Positions 1 to 8,473 of a DNA stretch of 64,000 bases are shown piece by piece; the first letter of the stretch is position 1, and every line of letters starts with the position of its first letter. The DNA is taken from assembly GCF_007747215.1 (NCBI RefSeq), contig NZ_CP036273.1:3332322-3396321 (forward strand). The letters run 5' to 3'. Below the pieces are notes generated by a model, which saw only the letters and a program-made list of their open reading frames with translations, made no database searches and was not told the DNA's origin. The stretch comes from Urbifossiella limnaea (GTDB taxonomy: Bacteria > Planctomycetota > Planctomycetia > Gemmatales > Gemmataceae). Position numbers and translations under genes: made by a program.

Positions 1-830
1 GGGCCGCGGCGGCGGGCGGACGGGAACAGGCCGCGCTTCACCATCAGGTACTTCTCGACCGCAAGAAACCCGTCGAGGCCCGCTTGCAGTTGCAGGCTCA
101 CGACCGCACACACGGGGAAGTACGCGCGGTAAGCCGCGGTCTCGTCGCCCGCGCGCAGCGCCCGCCACACGGCGACCACACCGTCGAGAAGGTCCATGCC
201 GGGCATCGTGCCCGCGATGCCGCGGCGAAAGCTGTCGATGAGGTACACGCCGCCGGAACCCTCGAAGATGCGGGCTGCGCCGCCGGTCGCGTCGCGCAAC
301 GCGGAGATGGTCGGCCCGTTCGGCGCGGCTTCCGGCTTGAACAGAATCTTGTCCGGCCCGTACCGCTCAAGGAGCTTCACGTACACCCCGAGCGGGATGG
401 CTTGCCCGACGTAGCCGGACGCATCCTGCACGATGACTGGCCCCGCGATGGCGTCGGCTACGGCGCGGAAGTAGTCTGTGAGCTGTTCGACGCCGGGCCG
501 CGCCGACAGCGGCGGCACGGCCATCACGGCGTCGCAGCCGACGCGCTCCGCGGCGACTGCGAACGCGACCGCCAGCTTCGTCCCTTCCGCCCCGACGGCC
601 GCGAACACCGGCCCGCGCCCGGCGGCGGCCTCGACCAGCAACCGCGGCAGCTCGACGCGCTCGTCGGCCGTGAGCTTCAGCGTCTCGGACACCATGCCGG
701 TGCCGAGCCCGTCGGCCCCGACGGCGAACGACCAGTCCACGGCGCGCGTCAGCGCGGCGGCGTCGATGCGGTCGTCGTCGGTGAACGGCGTGTGGGCGAT
801 AGCCAGCACACCCTCAAGTCGCTTCGGCAT
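1..830 (-). CDS. DapA-family (dihydrodipicolinate synthase fold) aldolase/lyase, 3' end cut by window
   Basis: A class I aldolase of the DapA/N-acetylneuraminate lyase family, cytoplasmic, which would cleave or dehydrate a 2-keto acid through a lysine Schiff base. About 276 codons are visible, near the family's usual 290-310, so only a short C-terminus is missing. The start MPKRLEGVLAIAHTPF has the usual first strand. The Schiff-base lysine is K165 in ILFKPE. Y140 in QDASGY lies near where the family's catalytic tyrosine is expected, but the YNxP motif of true DHDPS is absent. It begins 3 bases after the stop of the enolase-superfamily dehydratase, so the two are almost certainly co-translated. 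That pairing suggests a 2-keto-3-deoxy-sugar-acid aldolase rather than lysine synthesis. The family call is firm; the substrate is inferred. Confidence 0.85.
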   Translation of the reverse strand, partial: MPKRLEGVLAIAHTPFTDDDRIDAAALTRAVDWSFAVGADGLGTGMVSETLKLTADERVELPRLLVEAAAGRGPVFAAVGAEGTKLAVAFAVAAERVGCDAVMAVPPLSARPGVEQLTDYFRAVADAIAGPVIVQDASGYVGQAIPLGVYVKLLERYGPDKILFKPEAAPNGPTISALRDATGGAARIFEGSGGVYLIDSFRRGIAGTMPGMDLLDGVVAVWRALRAGDETAAYRAYFPVCAVVSLQLQAGLDGFLAVEKYLMVKRGLFPSARRRG

Positions 831-833
831 CGC

Positions 834-2012
834 TCACCAGTCTCCGACGCTGCCGTCGGGGTAGAACACGCGCTGCGGCAACTCCTGCTGGAACGGGTGC
901 CGCTTCACCTCGGTCTCGTCGATGGTGATGCCGAGGCCCGGCCGCGAGTTCGGCTTCACGAGCCGGCCCTTCGGCTCGATCGTGAACCCTTCGGCGACCA
1001 CGTCGCGCCGCCAGGGTACGTCTTCGGTCACCGTCTCGCAGATGGCGTAACTCGGCTGGCTGAAGCCGAATTCCAGGCTTGCCGCGGTGCTGACCGGTCC
1101 CTGCGGGTTGTGCGGTGCCAGAGCGATCCGGTGCGCCTCGGCGAGCGCGGCGATGCGGCGCGCCTCGGAGAGGCCGCCGCAGTGCGTGATGTCCACCTGA
1201 CACACCTCGCAGGCGCGGGCCGCGAACAGCCGCTGGAACTCGGCCAGGTTCGTGACGCGCTCGCCGGTGGCGATGGGCGTGACGACGGCGCGGTTGATGG
1301 CCGCGAGCCCGTCCACCGACTCGGGCCAGCACGGTTCTTCGAGGAAGTACAGGCCGTAGGGTTCGAGCGCCCGGGCGAACTGGAGCCCCATCGCCGGCGA
1401 CGGCCGGGCGTGGCAGTCCACCATGATGTCGACGCCGTCGCCGACCGCCGCACGCATCGCGGCGACAGCCGCCTCCGCGGTGCGGATCGGCTTCAGTCCG
1501 TCGAGCGGTAGCGTCGGCGGCACGGCCATGCACTTGAACGCGGTGTAGCCGTCGGCCACCGCCTGCCGGGCCAAGTCGGCGAAGCGCTTGGCGTCGTCCG
1601 CGGCCGTCTCGTAGAAGTCTTCCATCCGCCCGCCGCCCAGGTGGCAGTAGGTGCGGACGTGGTCGCGGACCGGCCCGCCCCACAGCTTCGCGCACGGCAC
1701 GCCGCACACCTTGCCGAGGATGTCCCAGAGCGCCAGGTCGATGCCGGCGATGGCGGTGGCGCGGACGATGCCGTGCCCGTGCCAGAAGTGCTGGCGGTAC
1801 ATCATCTGCCACAGGTGCTCGACCCGCGTCGGGTCTTCGCCCACCACCAGCTCGGCGATGTCCTCGACGGCCCCTACCACGGCGCGGGTGTGCCACTCGA
1901 GCGTGGCCTCCCCCCAGCCGAACAGGCCGTCCTGGTCGGTCACCACCTTTACGAACACCCAGTTCCGCATCCGGGCGTGACAGACGTGCGTCTCGACGCG
2001 GGCGATTTTCAT
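834..2012 (-). CDS. Mandelate racemase/muconate lactonizing family sugar-acid dehydratase, galactonate dehydratase-like
   Basis: An enolase-superfamily enzyme of 392 residues that would dehydrate an aldonic acid to a 2-keto-3-deoxy acid. The lid domain is residues 1-115 and the barrel follows. Candidate Mg2+ ligands are D199, E225 and E251; candidate acid/base histidines are H201 (MVDCHARPS) and H301 ([10 protein letters not shown]). Their spacing (2, 26, 26, 50) equals that of D183/H185/E209/E235/H285 as I recall them in E. coli DgoD. This favours the D-galactonate dehydratase subgroup over racemases, which need a KxK motif not seen here (FKCM at 159-162). The downstream DapA-fold gene would take the product. 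The start ATG at 2012 fits the family N-terminus MKIARVETH. Exact substrate unknown. Confidence 0.88.
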   Translation of the reverse strand: MKIARVETHVCHARMRNWVFVKVVTDQDGLFGWGEATLEWHTRAVVGAVEDIAELVVGEDPTRVEHLWQMMYRQHFWHGHGIVRATAIAGIDLALWDILGKVCGVPCAKLWGGPVRDHVRTYCHLGGGRMEDFYETAADDAKRFADLARQAVADGYTAFKCMAVPPTLPLDGLKPIRTAEAAVAAMRAAVGDGVDIMVDCHARPSPAMGLQFARALEPYGLYFLEEPCWPESVDGLAAINRAVVTPIATGERVTNLAEFQRLFAARACEVCQVDITHCGGLSEARRIAALAEAHRIALAPHNPQGPVSTAASLEFGFSQPSYAICETVTEDVPWRRDVVAEGFTIEPKGRLVKPNSRPGLGITIDETEVKRHPFQQELPQRVFYPDGSVGDW

Positions 2013-2121
2013 GCGGCGGGCCGGGGCGGCGGGGCGGGGTGCCGCCGAGTATCACACGAAAGCACATCCGGTGCAACGGGTGGAATTCGCGCTTCACTCT
2101 TCCAGCATCGCCTTCGCTTCT

Positions 2122-2781
2122 TTACATCGCAGGGACCGCCCCGGCCGGGTTCGTCGCCCCCGGGTCGCCCGCCGCGACCTCGACGGCAGCAACAGCCGGG
2201 GACACCGGCCCCGCCTCCCGTTTCTGCAGGTATTTGAAGTACCGGTACAGGCCGTACCCCGCCACCGGGATCGCCACGAACCACACGGCCGCGTGCCCGG
2301 CCTGCTTGAGCAGGTCCATCAGCCACGCCCCGCCGAAGAAAAAGATTCCCACCCCGACCACGCAGTAGATCAGGTCGGCGATGAGGAACTTCGTGAACGA
2401 GTAGCGTGCCGCCCCGGCGATGAGGAACACCCCGGTCCGCACGGGCGGCAGGAAGCGGGCCATGATGAGGAGCTTGATGCCGTGCTCGTGGATCCGCCCC
2501 TCCAGCCGCTGACGCCGCTTCGCGCTCAGCACCTTTTGCACCCAGCGATACTCGAACAGTTTCGGGCCGATCTTCCACCCGATGCCGTAGAGGAGGCAGT
2601 CGGCCGACAGAATTCCGAGGGCGGCCGATGGCCAAGCCCCCCACCACCGAACATCCGAGTGGAGTGCCGTGAGCCCGGCGGCGTACAGGATGCCCGCCTC
2701 CTCGGGGATTGGCGGCAGACCAATACCCGTCATGAACAACGCCACCCAAATCGAACCGTACCAGTAAAGCGCCTCGGACAT
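2122..2781 (-). CDS. DedA family integral membrane protein
   Basis: A 219-residue inner-membrane protein of the DedA/VTT family, whose members act in lipid scrambling or flippase activity and envelope homeostasis. Visible marks are PPIPEE near residue 23, the ARFLPPVRTG re-entrant loop motif at about 108-117 with its conserved arginines, and four to five hydrophobic segments. The tail after residue 185 is Ala/Gly/Pro-rich and probably disordered. I chose ATG at 2781: the frame stays open upstream to 2892, but that part is polar and unlike DedA, and a GGGGGT ribosome site lies just upstream of 2781. It lies 109 bases upstream of the dehydratase on the same strand and is divergent from the GntR gene. 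Specific substrate unknown. Confidence 0.85.
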   Translation of the reverse strand: MSEALYWYGSIWVALFMTGIGLPPIPEEAGILYAAGLTALHSDVRWWGAWPSAALGILSADCLLYGIGWKIGPKLFEYRWVQKVLSAKRRQRLEGRIHEHGIKLLIMARFLPPVRTGVFLIAGAARYSFTKFLIADLIYCVVGVGIFFFGGAWLMDLLKQAGHAAVWFVAIPVAGYGLYRYFKYLQKREAGPVSPAVAAVEVAAGDPGATNPAGAVPAM

Positions 2782-2842
2782 GGACGACCCCCGGGAACGT
2801 GTCGTGAGGCACGATGCACGTCGCGTTCCGTAGTCGCGGTCG

Positions 2843-2888
2843 GATTCTGTAGAATCAGGTTGCCTGTGTTCGGGCCGCCGGTTATCCT
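2843..2888 (+). promoter_or_regulatory. Predicted promoter of the GntR gene with adjacent palindromic operator
   Basis: A sigma70-like pair reads TTGCCT (2860-2865), a 17-base spacer, then TATCCT (2883-2888), four of six matches in each box, placing the start of transcription near 2895 with a leader of about 36 bases. Four bases upstream of the -35 is a perfect 6-2-6 palindrome, GATTCTGTAGAATC (2843-2856). Palindromes of this size are usual targets of GntR/FCD dimers, so autoregulation and control of the divergent DedA-dehydratase-aldolase side are plausible. This is pattern reading only. Confidence 0.4.
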
Positions 2889-2930
2889 GCACATGCCCGC
2901 CTGACTCCGTTTTCCCGCACGCTCTCCCGC

Positions 2931-3629
2931 ATGCCGACGACGCGCTCCGCCGAACCGGGCTTCGACCACGGCCGCCGCCGGCCGTCGGTCGTGCGCGCCG
3001 TGCTCACGGATGTGTTCCAGGGGCGGCTCAAGGCCGGCGACCGGCTCGTCACGCAAACCCTCGCGCACCGTTTCGGCGTCAGCCACACTCCAATCCGGGA
3101 GGCGCTCATCGAACTCGCCGGCATCGGCGTCGTCGATTTGTTGCCCAACCGCGGGGCCGTCGTGCGGCGGGTCACGGCCAAAGACGTGCGCGAAGTCTGC
3201 CAGGTGCGGCGGTCGCTCGAATGCCTGGCGACGCGACACGCCTGCGGCCGGGTGGACCGCGAGACACTCGCCGGCCTCGGCGCCGAGAGCGAGACGCTCG
3301 TCACGGCCGGGGCCACACCCGACACGATCACTCAGGCCCGCGACGTGGACGACCGCCTGCACGACGCCATCGCCGCGTCCTGCGGGAATAGCTTCCTCCG
3401 CGCCGAGCTCGCCCGGCTGAAGACGCTGTTCCGCGCCTTCCGCGACGTGGCGTGGGAGCAGGAGGAAGAGCGGAAAGATTACCACCGGATCGGCGTGGAG
3501 GCGCGCGAGCACCTCGACCTGATCCGCGCTCTGGAGGCGGCCGACGCGAAAGCCGCCGGCCGGGCGATGGCCCGCCACATCCGCAGCGGCGAGGCCTACT
3601 GGACGCGGATCACGACCCGTTTGAACTGA
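2931..3629 (+). CDS. GntR family transcriptional regulator, FadR/FCD subfamily
   Basis: A 232-residue DNA-binding regulator. The winged helix-turn-helix covers about residues 17-80, with the recognition region QTLAHRFGVSHTPIREAL. The FCD effector domain follows and keeps the metal/ligand set D140-x3-H144, H194 and H216. FCD regulators commonly sense sugar acids or other carboxylates and control nearby catabolic genes; the divergent dehydratase/aldolase pair is the obvious candidate target. Length and domain order are normal for the family. The ATG at 2931 gives a short polar lead before the HTH. The 3' end is 30 bases before the PSCyt/PSD1 gene, so read-through into it is possible. The effector is not known. 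Confidence 0.9.
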   Translation: MPTTRSAEPGFDHGRRRPSVVRAVLTDVFQGRLKAGDRLVTQTLAHRFGVSHTPIREALIELAGIGVVDLLPNRGAVVRRVTAKDVREVCQVRRSLECLATRHACGRVDRETLAGLGAESETLVTAGATPDTITQARDVDDRLHDAIAASCGNSFLRAELARLKTLFRAFRDVAWEQEEERKDYHRIGVEAREHLDLIRALEAADAKAAGRAMARHIRSGEAYWTRITTRLN

Positions 3630-3659
3630 CCACCGAGACGACCCCGCGAGGGCACGCCG

Positions 3660-6600
3660 ATGTCACGCTTCTCCCGCCTCGCCGGCCCGGCCGGCCTCCT
3701 CGCCCTCGCCGCCGCCGTCGGCTGGCCGTTCACCCCGCGTGCCGTCGAGGCCCAGCAGCCTGCGGCCGCGCCGACACCCGCGAAGCTCGAATACAACCGC
3801 GACATCCGGCCGATCCTGGCCGACAACTGCTTCGCCTGCCACGGCGCCGACAGCGCCGCCCGCAAGGCCGACCTTCGACTCGACCGCCGCGACGACGCGG
3901 TGCAGTCGGGCGCGATCGTGCCCGGCGACCCGGCCAAGAGTTCGCTCATCGAGCGCGTCTGCTCGACCGAGCCGACCGAGATCATGCCGCCGCCCAAGAC
4001 CAAGAAGGTTGTCACGGAGGCGCAGAAGGCGACGCTCCGCCGCTGGGTCCAGGAAGGCGCCCAGTACCAGCCGCACTGGTCGTTCATCGCCCCCACCCGC
4101 CCGGCCGTCCCGGCGTTCACCGACGAAAAGGCCAAGGCGTTCGTTCGCACGCCGATCGACGCCTTCGTGCTGAAGCAGCTCCGCGCGAACGGGCTGGAGC
4201 CGGCGCCCGAAGCCGACCGCCGGACGCTCGCCCGCCGCCTCGCGCTCGACGTCACCGGCCTGCCGCCGGAGCCGGCCGACGTCGAAGCCGTCGTGAACGA
4301 CCAGTCGCCGAACTGGTACGAGAGCTACGTCGAGAAGCTCATGGCGACGCCGCAGTGGGGCGAGCACCGCGGCCGGTACTGGCTCGACGCCGCCCGCTAC
4401 GCCGACACCCACGGCATCCACTTCGACAACTTCCGCGAGATCTGGGCGTACCGCGACTGGGTCATCAACGCCTACAACCGCAACCTGCCGTTCGACAGGT
4501 TCACCGTCGAACAACTGGCCGGCGACATGCTCCCCGAGCCGACGCTCGACCAGCGCGTGGCCACCGGGTTCATTCGCTGCAACATCACGACCAACGAGGG
4601 CGGCATCATCGACGAGGAGTACGCCGTCCTGTACACCCGCGACCGCACGGAGACGATCAACGCCGTGTGGATGGGGCTGACGGCCGGGTGCGCCGTCTGC
4701 CACGACCACAAGTTCGACCCGATCTCGCAGCGCGAGTTCTACAGCATGGCCGCGTTCTTCAACAACCTGGCCGTGCCCGTCCGCGACGGGAACATTCCGA
4801 ACCCGAACCCGATCATCCCCGTGCCGCGCGGCGAGGACCGCGCCCGGCTCGATCAGCTCACGCCGGAGATGACCGCCGCGAAGGCGAAGGTCGACAGCCG
4901 CAAGACCGCCGCGAAGGCCGACTTCGCCGCCTGGCTGAAGACGGCGAAGGCCGAGGACTTCGGAAAGCAGGCGCCGGTGGGGTCGCTGGAGTTCCACGCC
5001 CCGCTCCGCGAGGACGCGGGCAAGTCGGTCGGCGTGGTGGTGAACGGCAAGGCCCGTGAGGCGAAGTTCGCCGGCGGCTACGACTGGTCCGTCGCCCGTG
5101 CCGACAAGGGCAAAGCCTTCACCATCCGCGCCGGCGAGAAGCTGAGCTTCAAGGACGTGGGCGACTTCGACCGGACGCAGCCGTTCGCCGTGTCGTTCTG
5201 GGTGACGATCGACAAGAAGGGCTCGGGCAACGGCGCCGTCGTGGCCCGGATGGACGAGGCCAACGGGCACCGCGGCTGGGACGTGTGGATTCAGGCCGAC
5301 CGCATCGGCACGCACGTCGTCAACACGTGGCCGGGCGACGCCATGAAGGTGGTGGCGAAGGGCGTCATCCAGCCGGGGAAGTGGACCCACGTGACCGTGG
5401 CCCACGACGGCACCGGCAAGGCGGCCGGCACCAAGATCTACTACAACGGCGAGCCGCAGCCGTTCGACACCGAGGCCGACGCGCTGAAGTCCACGACCCG
5501 CACCGCCGTACCGTTCACGATCGGCCAGCGCCACACGACCGGCCGGTTGAACGGCGTCGCCCTCGAAGACCTCCGCATCTACGCCCGTACGTTCACGGCC
5601 CTCGATGCCTCACAGTTGGCCGGCTCCCGCCGCGTCGCTGACCTGCTCTCGAAGGACGCCGCCACCCGCTCCGCCGCCGAGACCGCCGAGCTATTCAACT
5701 GGTGGCTCGTGTCGCAGGACCGCACCTACCAGCAGCTCTCGGCCGCCTACCGCAAGCTGCAGGAGGAGGAAGTTTCCATCCGCGGCCGCGGCACCATCGC
5801 ACACGTGGCGGTGGAAAAGGCGGGGGCGCCGGAGGCGTTCATCCTTCACCGCGGCGACTACGACAAGCGGCGCGACAAGGTCGGGGCGGCCACCCCCGTC
5901 GCACTGTCGGCGTTCCCCGCGGACCTGCCGAAGAACCGGCTCGGCTTCGCCAACTGGCTGCTGCGGCCCGACCACCCGCTGACGACGCGCGTGACGGTGA
6001 ACCGCTTCTGGCAGGAACTCTACGGCACCGGCCTCGTCCGCACCGCCGGCGACTTCGGCACCACCGGCGAGCTGCCGAGCCACCCCGAGTTGCTCGACTG
6101 GATGGCCATCGAATTCCGCGAGAAGGGCTGGGATGTGAAGCAGTTCTTCAAGCTGCTCGTTACGTCGTCCACGTACCGCCAGGCGGCGGTGGCGACGCCG
6201 GAGAAGGTGGCGAAGGACCGCGACAACCGGCTCCTGAGCCGCGGGCCGCGCTTCCGGATGGACGCCGAGATGGTGCGCGACTCGGCGCTCGCGGCGAGCG
6301 GGCTGTTGGTGCGGCGGATCGGCGGGGCGAGCGTGCGGCCGTACCAACCGGACGGCGTGTGGGAGGCGGTGGCGATGATCGGGAGCAACACCCGCGACTA
6401 CCGCCGCGACACCGGCGAGAGCCTGTACCGCCGCAGCCTGTACACGTTCTGGAAGCGGTCGGCCCCGCCGGCGTCGATGGAGGTGCTGAACGCCCCGAAC
6501 CGCGAGCTGTGTACGGTCCGCCGCGACCGCACGAACACGCCGCTGCAAGCCCTCCTGACGCTGAACGACGTGCAGTACGTCGAGGCCGCCCGGGTGCTGG

Positions 6601-6881
6601 CCGAGCGGGCGATCAAGACCGGCGGCGCGACGCCGCAGACGCGCCTCGACTTCGTGGCCCGGCGGCTGCTGTCGCGCCCGTTCCGCGACAACGAGCGGCC
6701 GGTGGTCGAGGGCGTGCTGACCGACCTGCTGGCGCACTACCGCGCGAAGCCGGACGAGGCCCGCCGGCTGATCGCGTTCGGCGAGAGCCGCGCCGACGCG
6801 ACACTCGACCCGATCGAATTGGCGGCGTACACGATGGCCGTGAACCAGCTGATGAATCTGGACGAGGTTCTGAACAAGTAG
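3660..6881 (+). CDS. PSCyt1-PSCyt2(DUF1549)-LamG-PSD1(DUF1553) secreted planctomycete protein
   Basis: A 1073-residue exported protein of a family that is highly expanded in planctomycetes and has no settled function. A signal peptide covers about residues 1-31. PSCyt1 cytochrome c follows with C57-FA-C60-H61 (DNCFACHG). PSCyt2/DUF1549 is about 155-340 and includes the second Cys motif GCAVCHDHKFDP. About 300 residues then separate it from PSD1 and include a LamG/concanavalin-like domain (about 455-640, with PFAVSFWV and KWTHVTVAHDG). PSD1/DUF1553 is about 730-1060 (RTAGDFGTTGELPSHPELLD). The GAGGG ribosome site 8 bases before ATG 3660 is good. It is followed by a DUF1501 gene, the usual partner. 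The LamG insertion makes it longer than the other two copies here and may mean glycan binding. Heme attachment is inferred from the Cys motifs. Confidence 0.92.
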   Translation: MSRFSRLAGPAGLLALAAAVGWPFTPRAVEAQQPAAAPTPAKLEYNRDIRPILADNCFACHGADSAARKADLRLDRRDDAVQSGAIVPGDPAKSSLIERVCSTEPTEIMPPPKTKKVVTEAQKATLRRWVQEGAQYQPHWSFIAPTRPAVPAFTDEKAKAFVRTPIDAFVLKQLRANGLEPAPEADRRTLARRLALDVTGLPPEPADVEAVVNDQSPNWYESYVEKLMATPQWGEHRGRYWLDAARYADTHGIHFDNFREIWAYRDWVINAYNRNLPFDRFTVEQLAGDMLPEPTLDQRVATGFIRCNITTNEGGIIDEEYAVLYTRDRTETINAVWMGLTAGCAVCHDHKFDPISQREFYSMAAFFNNLAVPVRDGNIPNPNPIIPVPRGEDRARLDQLTPEMTAAKAKVDSRKTAAKADFAAWLKTAKAEDFGKQAPVGSLEFHAPLREDAGKSVGVVVNGKAREAKFAGGYDWSVARADKGKAFTIRAGEKLSFKDVGDFDRTQPFAVSFWVTIDKKGSGNGAVVARMDEANGHRGWDVWIQADRIGTHVVNTWPGDAMKVVAKGVIQPGKWTHVTVAHDGTGKAAGTKIYYNGEPQPFDTEADALKSTTRTAVPFTIGQRHTTGRLNGVALEDLRIYARTFTALDASQLAGSRRVADLLSKDAATRSAAETAELFNWWLVSQDRTYQQLSAAYRKLQEEEVSIRGRGTIAHVAVEKAGAPEAFILHRGDYDKRRDKVGAATPVALSAFPADLPKNRLGFANWLLRPDHPLTTRVTVNRFWQELYGTGLVRTAGDFGTTGELPSHPELLDWMAIEFREKGWDVKQFFKLLVTSSTYRQAAVATPEKVAKDRDNRLLSRGPRFRMDAEMVRDSALAASGLLVRRIGGASVRPYQPDGVWEAVAMIGSNTRDYRRDTGESLYRRSLYTFWKRSAPPASMEVLNAPNRELCTVRRDRTNTPLQALLTLNDVQYVEAARVLAERAIKTGGATPQTRLDFVARRLLSRPFRDNERPVVEGVLTDLLAHYRAKPDEARRLIAFGESRADATLDPIELAAYTMAVNQLMNLDEVLNK

Positions 6882-6890
6882 TCGAGCGCG

Positions 6891-6969
6891 GCGAGCGGCC
6901 CGCGTCAGCGGGCTGTTGCTCTTGCGATACGAACAACACACCAACAGCCCGCTAACGCGGGCCGCTCGC
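6891..6969. repeat. Nested inverted repeat in PSD1-DUF1501 spacer
   Basis: Arms 6891-6918 and 6942-6969 are complementary over 28 bases with one mismatch; the loop is 23 bases. Each arm also folds alone as a 6-bp hairpin (GCCCGC/GCGGGC with a 4-base loop), so the element can form either one long or two short hairpins, like REP/BIME elements. It starts 9 bases after the stop of the PSCyt/PSD1 gene and ends 29 bases before the DUF1501 start. It could be a repeat insertion, a transcription attenuator or an mRNA stabiliser. There is no T-run, so it is not a classic terminator. Confidence 0.85.
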
Positions 6970-6998
6970 CTCACCCATAGCACACGCGAGGACCGGCC

Positions 6999-8459
6999 AT
7001 GATCTTCGAAAACCCTGCGCTGCTGGCCCAGACGCGCCGCCACTTCTTCGGCTCGTCTGCACTCTCGCTCGGCGGCGCCGCCCTCGGGTCGCTGCTCGGC
7101 GGCACCGCCCGCGCCGCCGGCAGCCCCACGGCCCACGGCGCCGCCCTCCGCGAGACGCACTTCCCGGCGAAGTGCAAGAACGTGATCTACCTGCACATGG
7201 TCGGCGGTCCGGCCCAGATGGACCTCTACGACTACAAGCCGAAGATGGTGGACTTCTACGACAAGGACCTGCCCGACAGCATCCGCCGCGGCCAGCGCCT
7301 CACCACGATGACCAGCGGCCAGGCCCGCTTCCCCATCGCCCCGTCGGTGTACAAGTTCGCGCGTCAGGGCCGCTGCGGCATGTGGATGAGCGAGCTGCTG
7401 CCGTACACGGCCCGCATGGCCGACGACATGGTGTTCATCCGCTCGATGCACACCGAAGCCATCAACCACGAACCCGCCATCACGTACATTCAGACCGGCA
7501 ACCAGGTGACCGGCCGGCCGTGCCTCGGGGCGTGGATGAGCTACGGCCTCGGCAGCCTCAACCAGAACCTGCCGACGTTCGTCGTCATGGTCGCCAAGCC
7601 GACCAACCAGGACCAGGTGCAGGCCATCTCGGCCCGGCTGTGGCAGAGCGGCTACCTCCCCGGCGAGCACGCGGCCGTGTCCTTCCGCGCGGCCGGCGAC
7701 CCGATCCTCTACATCAACAACCCGCCGGGCGTGGACCCCGCCGTTCGCCGCCGCACCCTCGACGGCATCGGTCAACTCAACCAGCTCGAACACCAGCGCA
7801 CCGGCGACCCCGAGACGCTGACGCGGATCGCGCAGTACGAGATGGCCTTCCGCATGCAGACGAGCGTACCGGAACTCGCCGACCTGAACCGCGAGTCGGC
7901 CCGCACCCTCGACATGTACGGCCCCGACGTTCACAAGCCCGGCTCGTTCGCGCACACGGCGCTGACCGCACGGCGACTCGTCGAGAAGGGCGTGCGGTTC
8001 GTGCAGGTGTACCACAACAACTGGGACCACCACGGCAACCTGACCGGCCGCATGCAGTTCCAGTGCAAGGACGTGGACCAGCCGTGCTGGGCACTGATTC
8101 AGGACTTGAAGGCCCGCGGCCTCCTCGACAGCACACTGGTCATCTGGGGCGGCGAGTTCGGGCGGACGATCTACAGCCAGGGGGGACTGTCGAAGACGAA
8201 CTACGGCCGCGACCACCACCCGCGTTGCTTCACGATGTGGATGGCCGGCGGCGGGTCGAAGGGCGGCACGATCTACGGCGAGACGGACGACTTCAGCTAC
8301 AACATCGTCAAGGACCCGTGCTCGATCCCGGACTTCCAGGCGACGATCCTCCACCTGATGGGGATCGACCACGAGCGGTTCACGTACCGCTTCCAGGGAC
8401 TCGACCAGCGCCTCACCGGCGTCGAGCCGGCGAAGCCGATCCGCGAGCTGATCGCGTAG
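6999..8459 (+). CDS. DUF1501 domain protein, alkaline-phosphatase/sulfatase-like fold, Tat-type leader
   Basis: A 486-residue protein of the DUF1501 family, related to the alkaline phosphatase/sulfatase superfamily and expected outside the cytoplasm. The leader has QTRRHFFGSSALSLGG, matching the Tat-like twin-arginine leaders usual in this family. The conserved MVGGPAQMDLYDYKP near residue 67, VYHNNWDHHGN near 330 and GGEFGRT near 385 match the family's putative metal-site segments. DUF1501 genes typically pair with PSCyt/PSD1 genes, as here, where the partner ends 117 bases upstream. The ribosome site GAGGA precedes ATG 6999. No enzymatic activity is established for the family; hydrolysis of a sulfate or phosphate ester is only a fold-based guess. 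Confidence 0.92.
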   Translation: MIFENPALLAQTRRHFFGSSALSLGGAALGSLLGGTARAAGSPTAHGAALRETHFPAKCKNVIYLHMVGGPAQMDLYDYKPKMVDFYDKDLPDSIRRGQRLTTMTSGQARFPIAPSVYKFARQGRCGMWMSELLPYTARMADDMVFIRSMHTEAINHEPAITYIQTGNQVTGRPCLGAWMSYGLGSLNQNLPTFVVMVAKPTNQDQVQAISARLWQSGYLPGEHAAVSFRAAGDPILYINNPPGVDPAVRRRTLDGIGQLNQLEHQRTGDPETLTRIAQYEMAFRMQTSVPELADLNRESARTLDMYGPDVHKPGSFAHTALTARRLVEKGVRFVQVYHNNWDHHGNLTGRMQFQCKDVDQPCWALIQDLKARGLLDSTLVIWGGEFGRTIYSQGGLSKTNYGRDHHPRCFTMWMAGGGSKGGTIYGETDDFSYNIVKDPCSIPDFQATILHLMGIDHERFTYRFQGLDQRLTGVEPAKPIRELIA

Positions 8460-8473
8460 CCCGGAGCCGCCCG

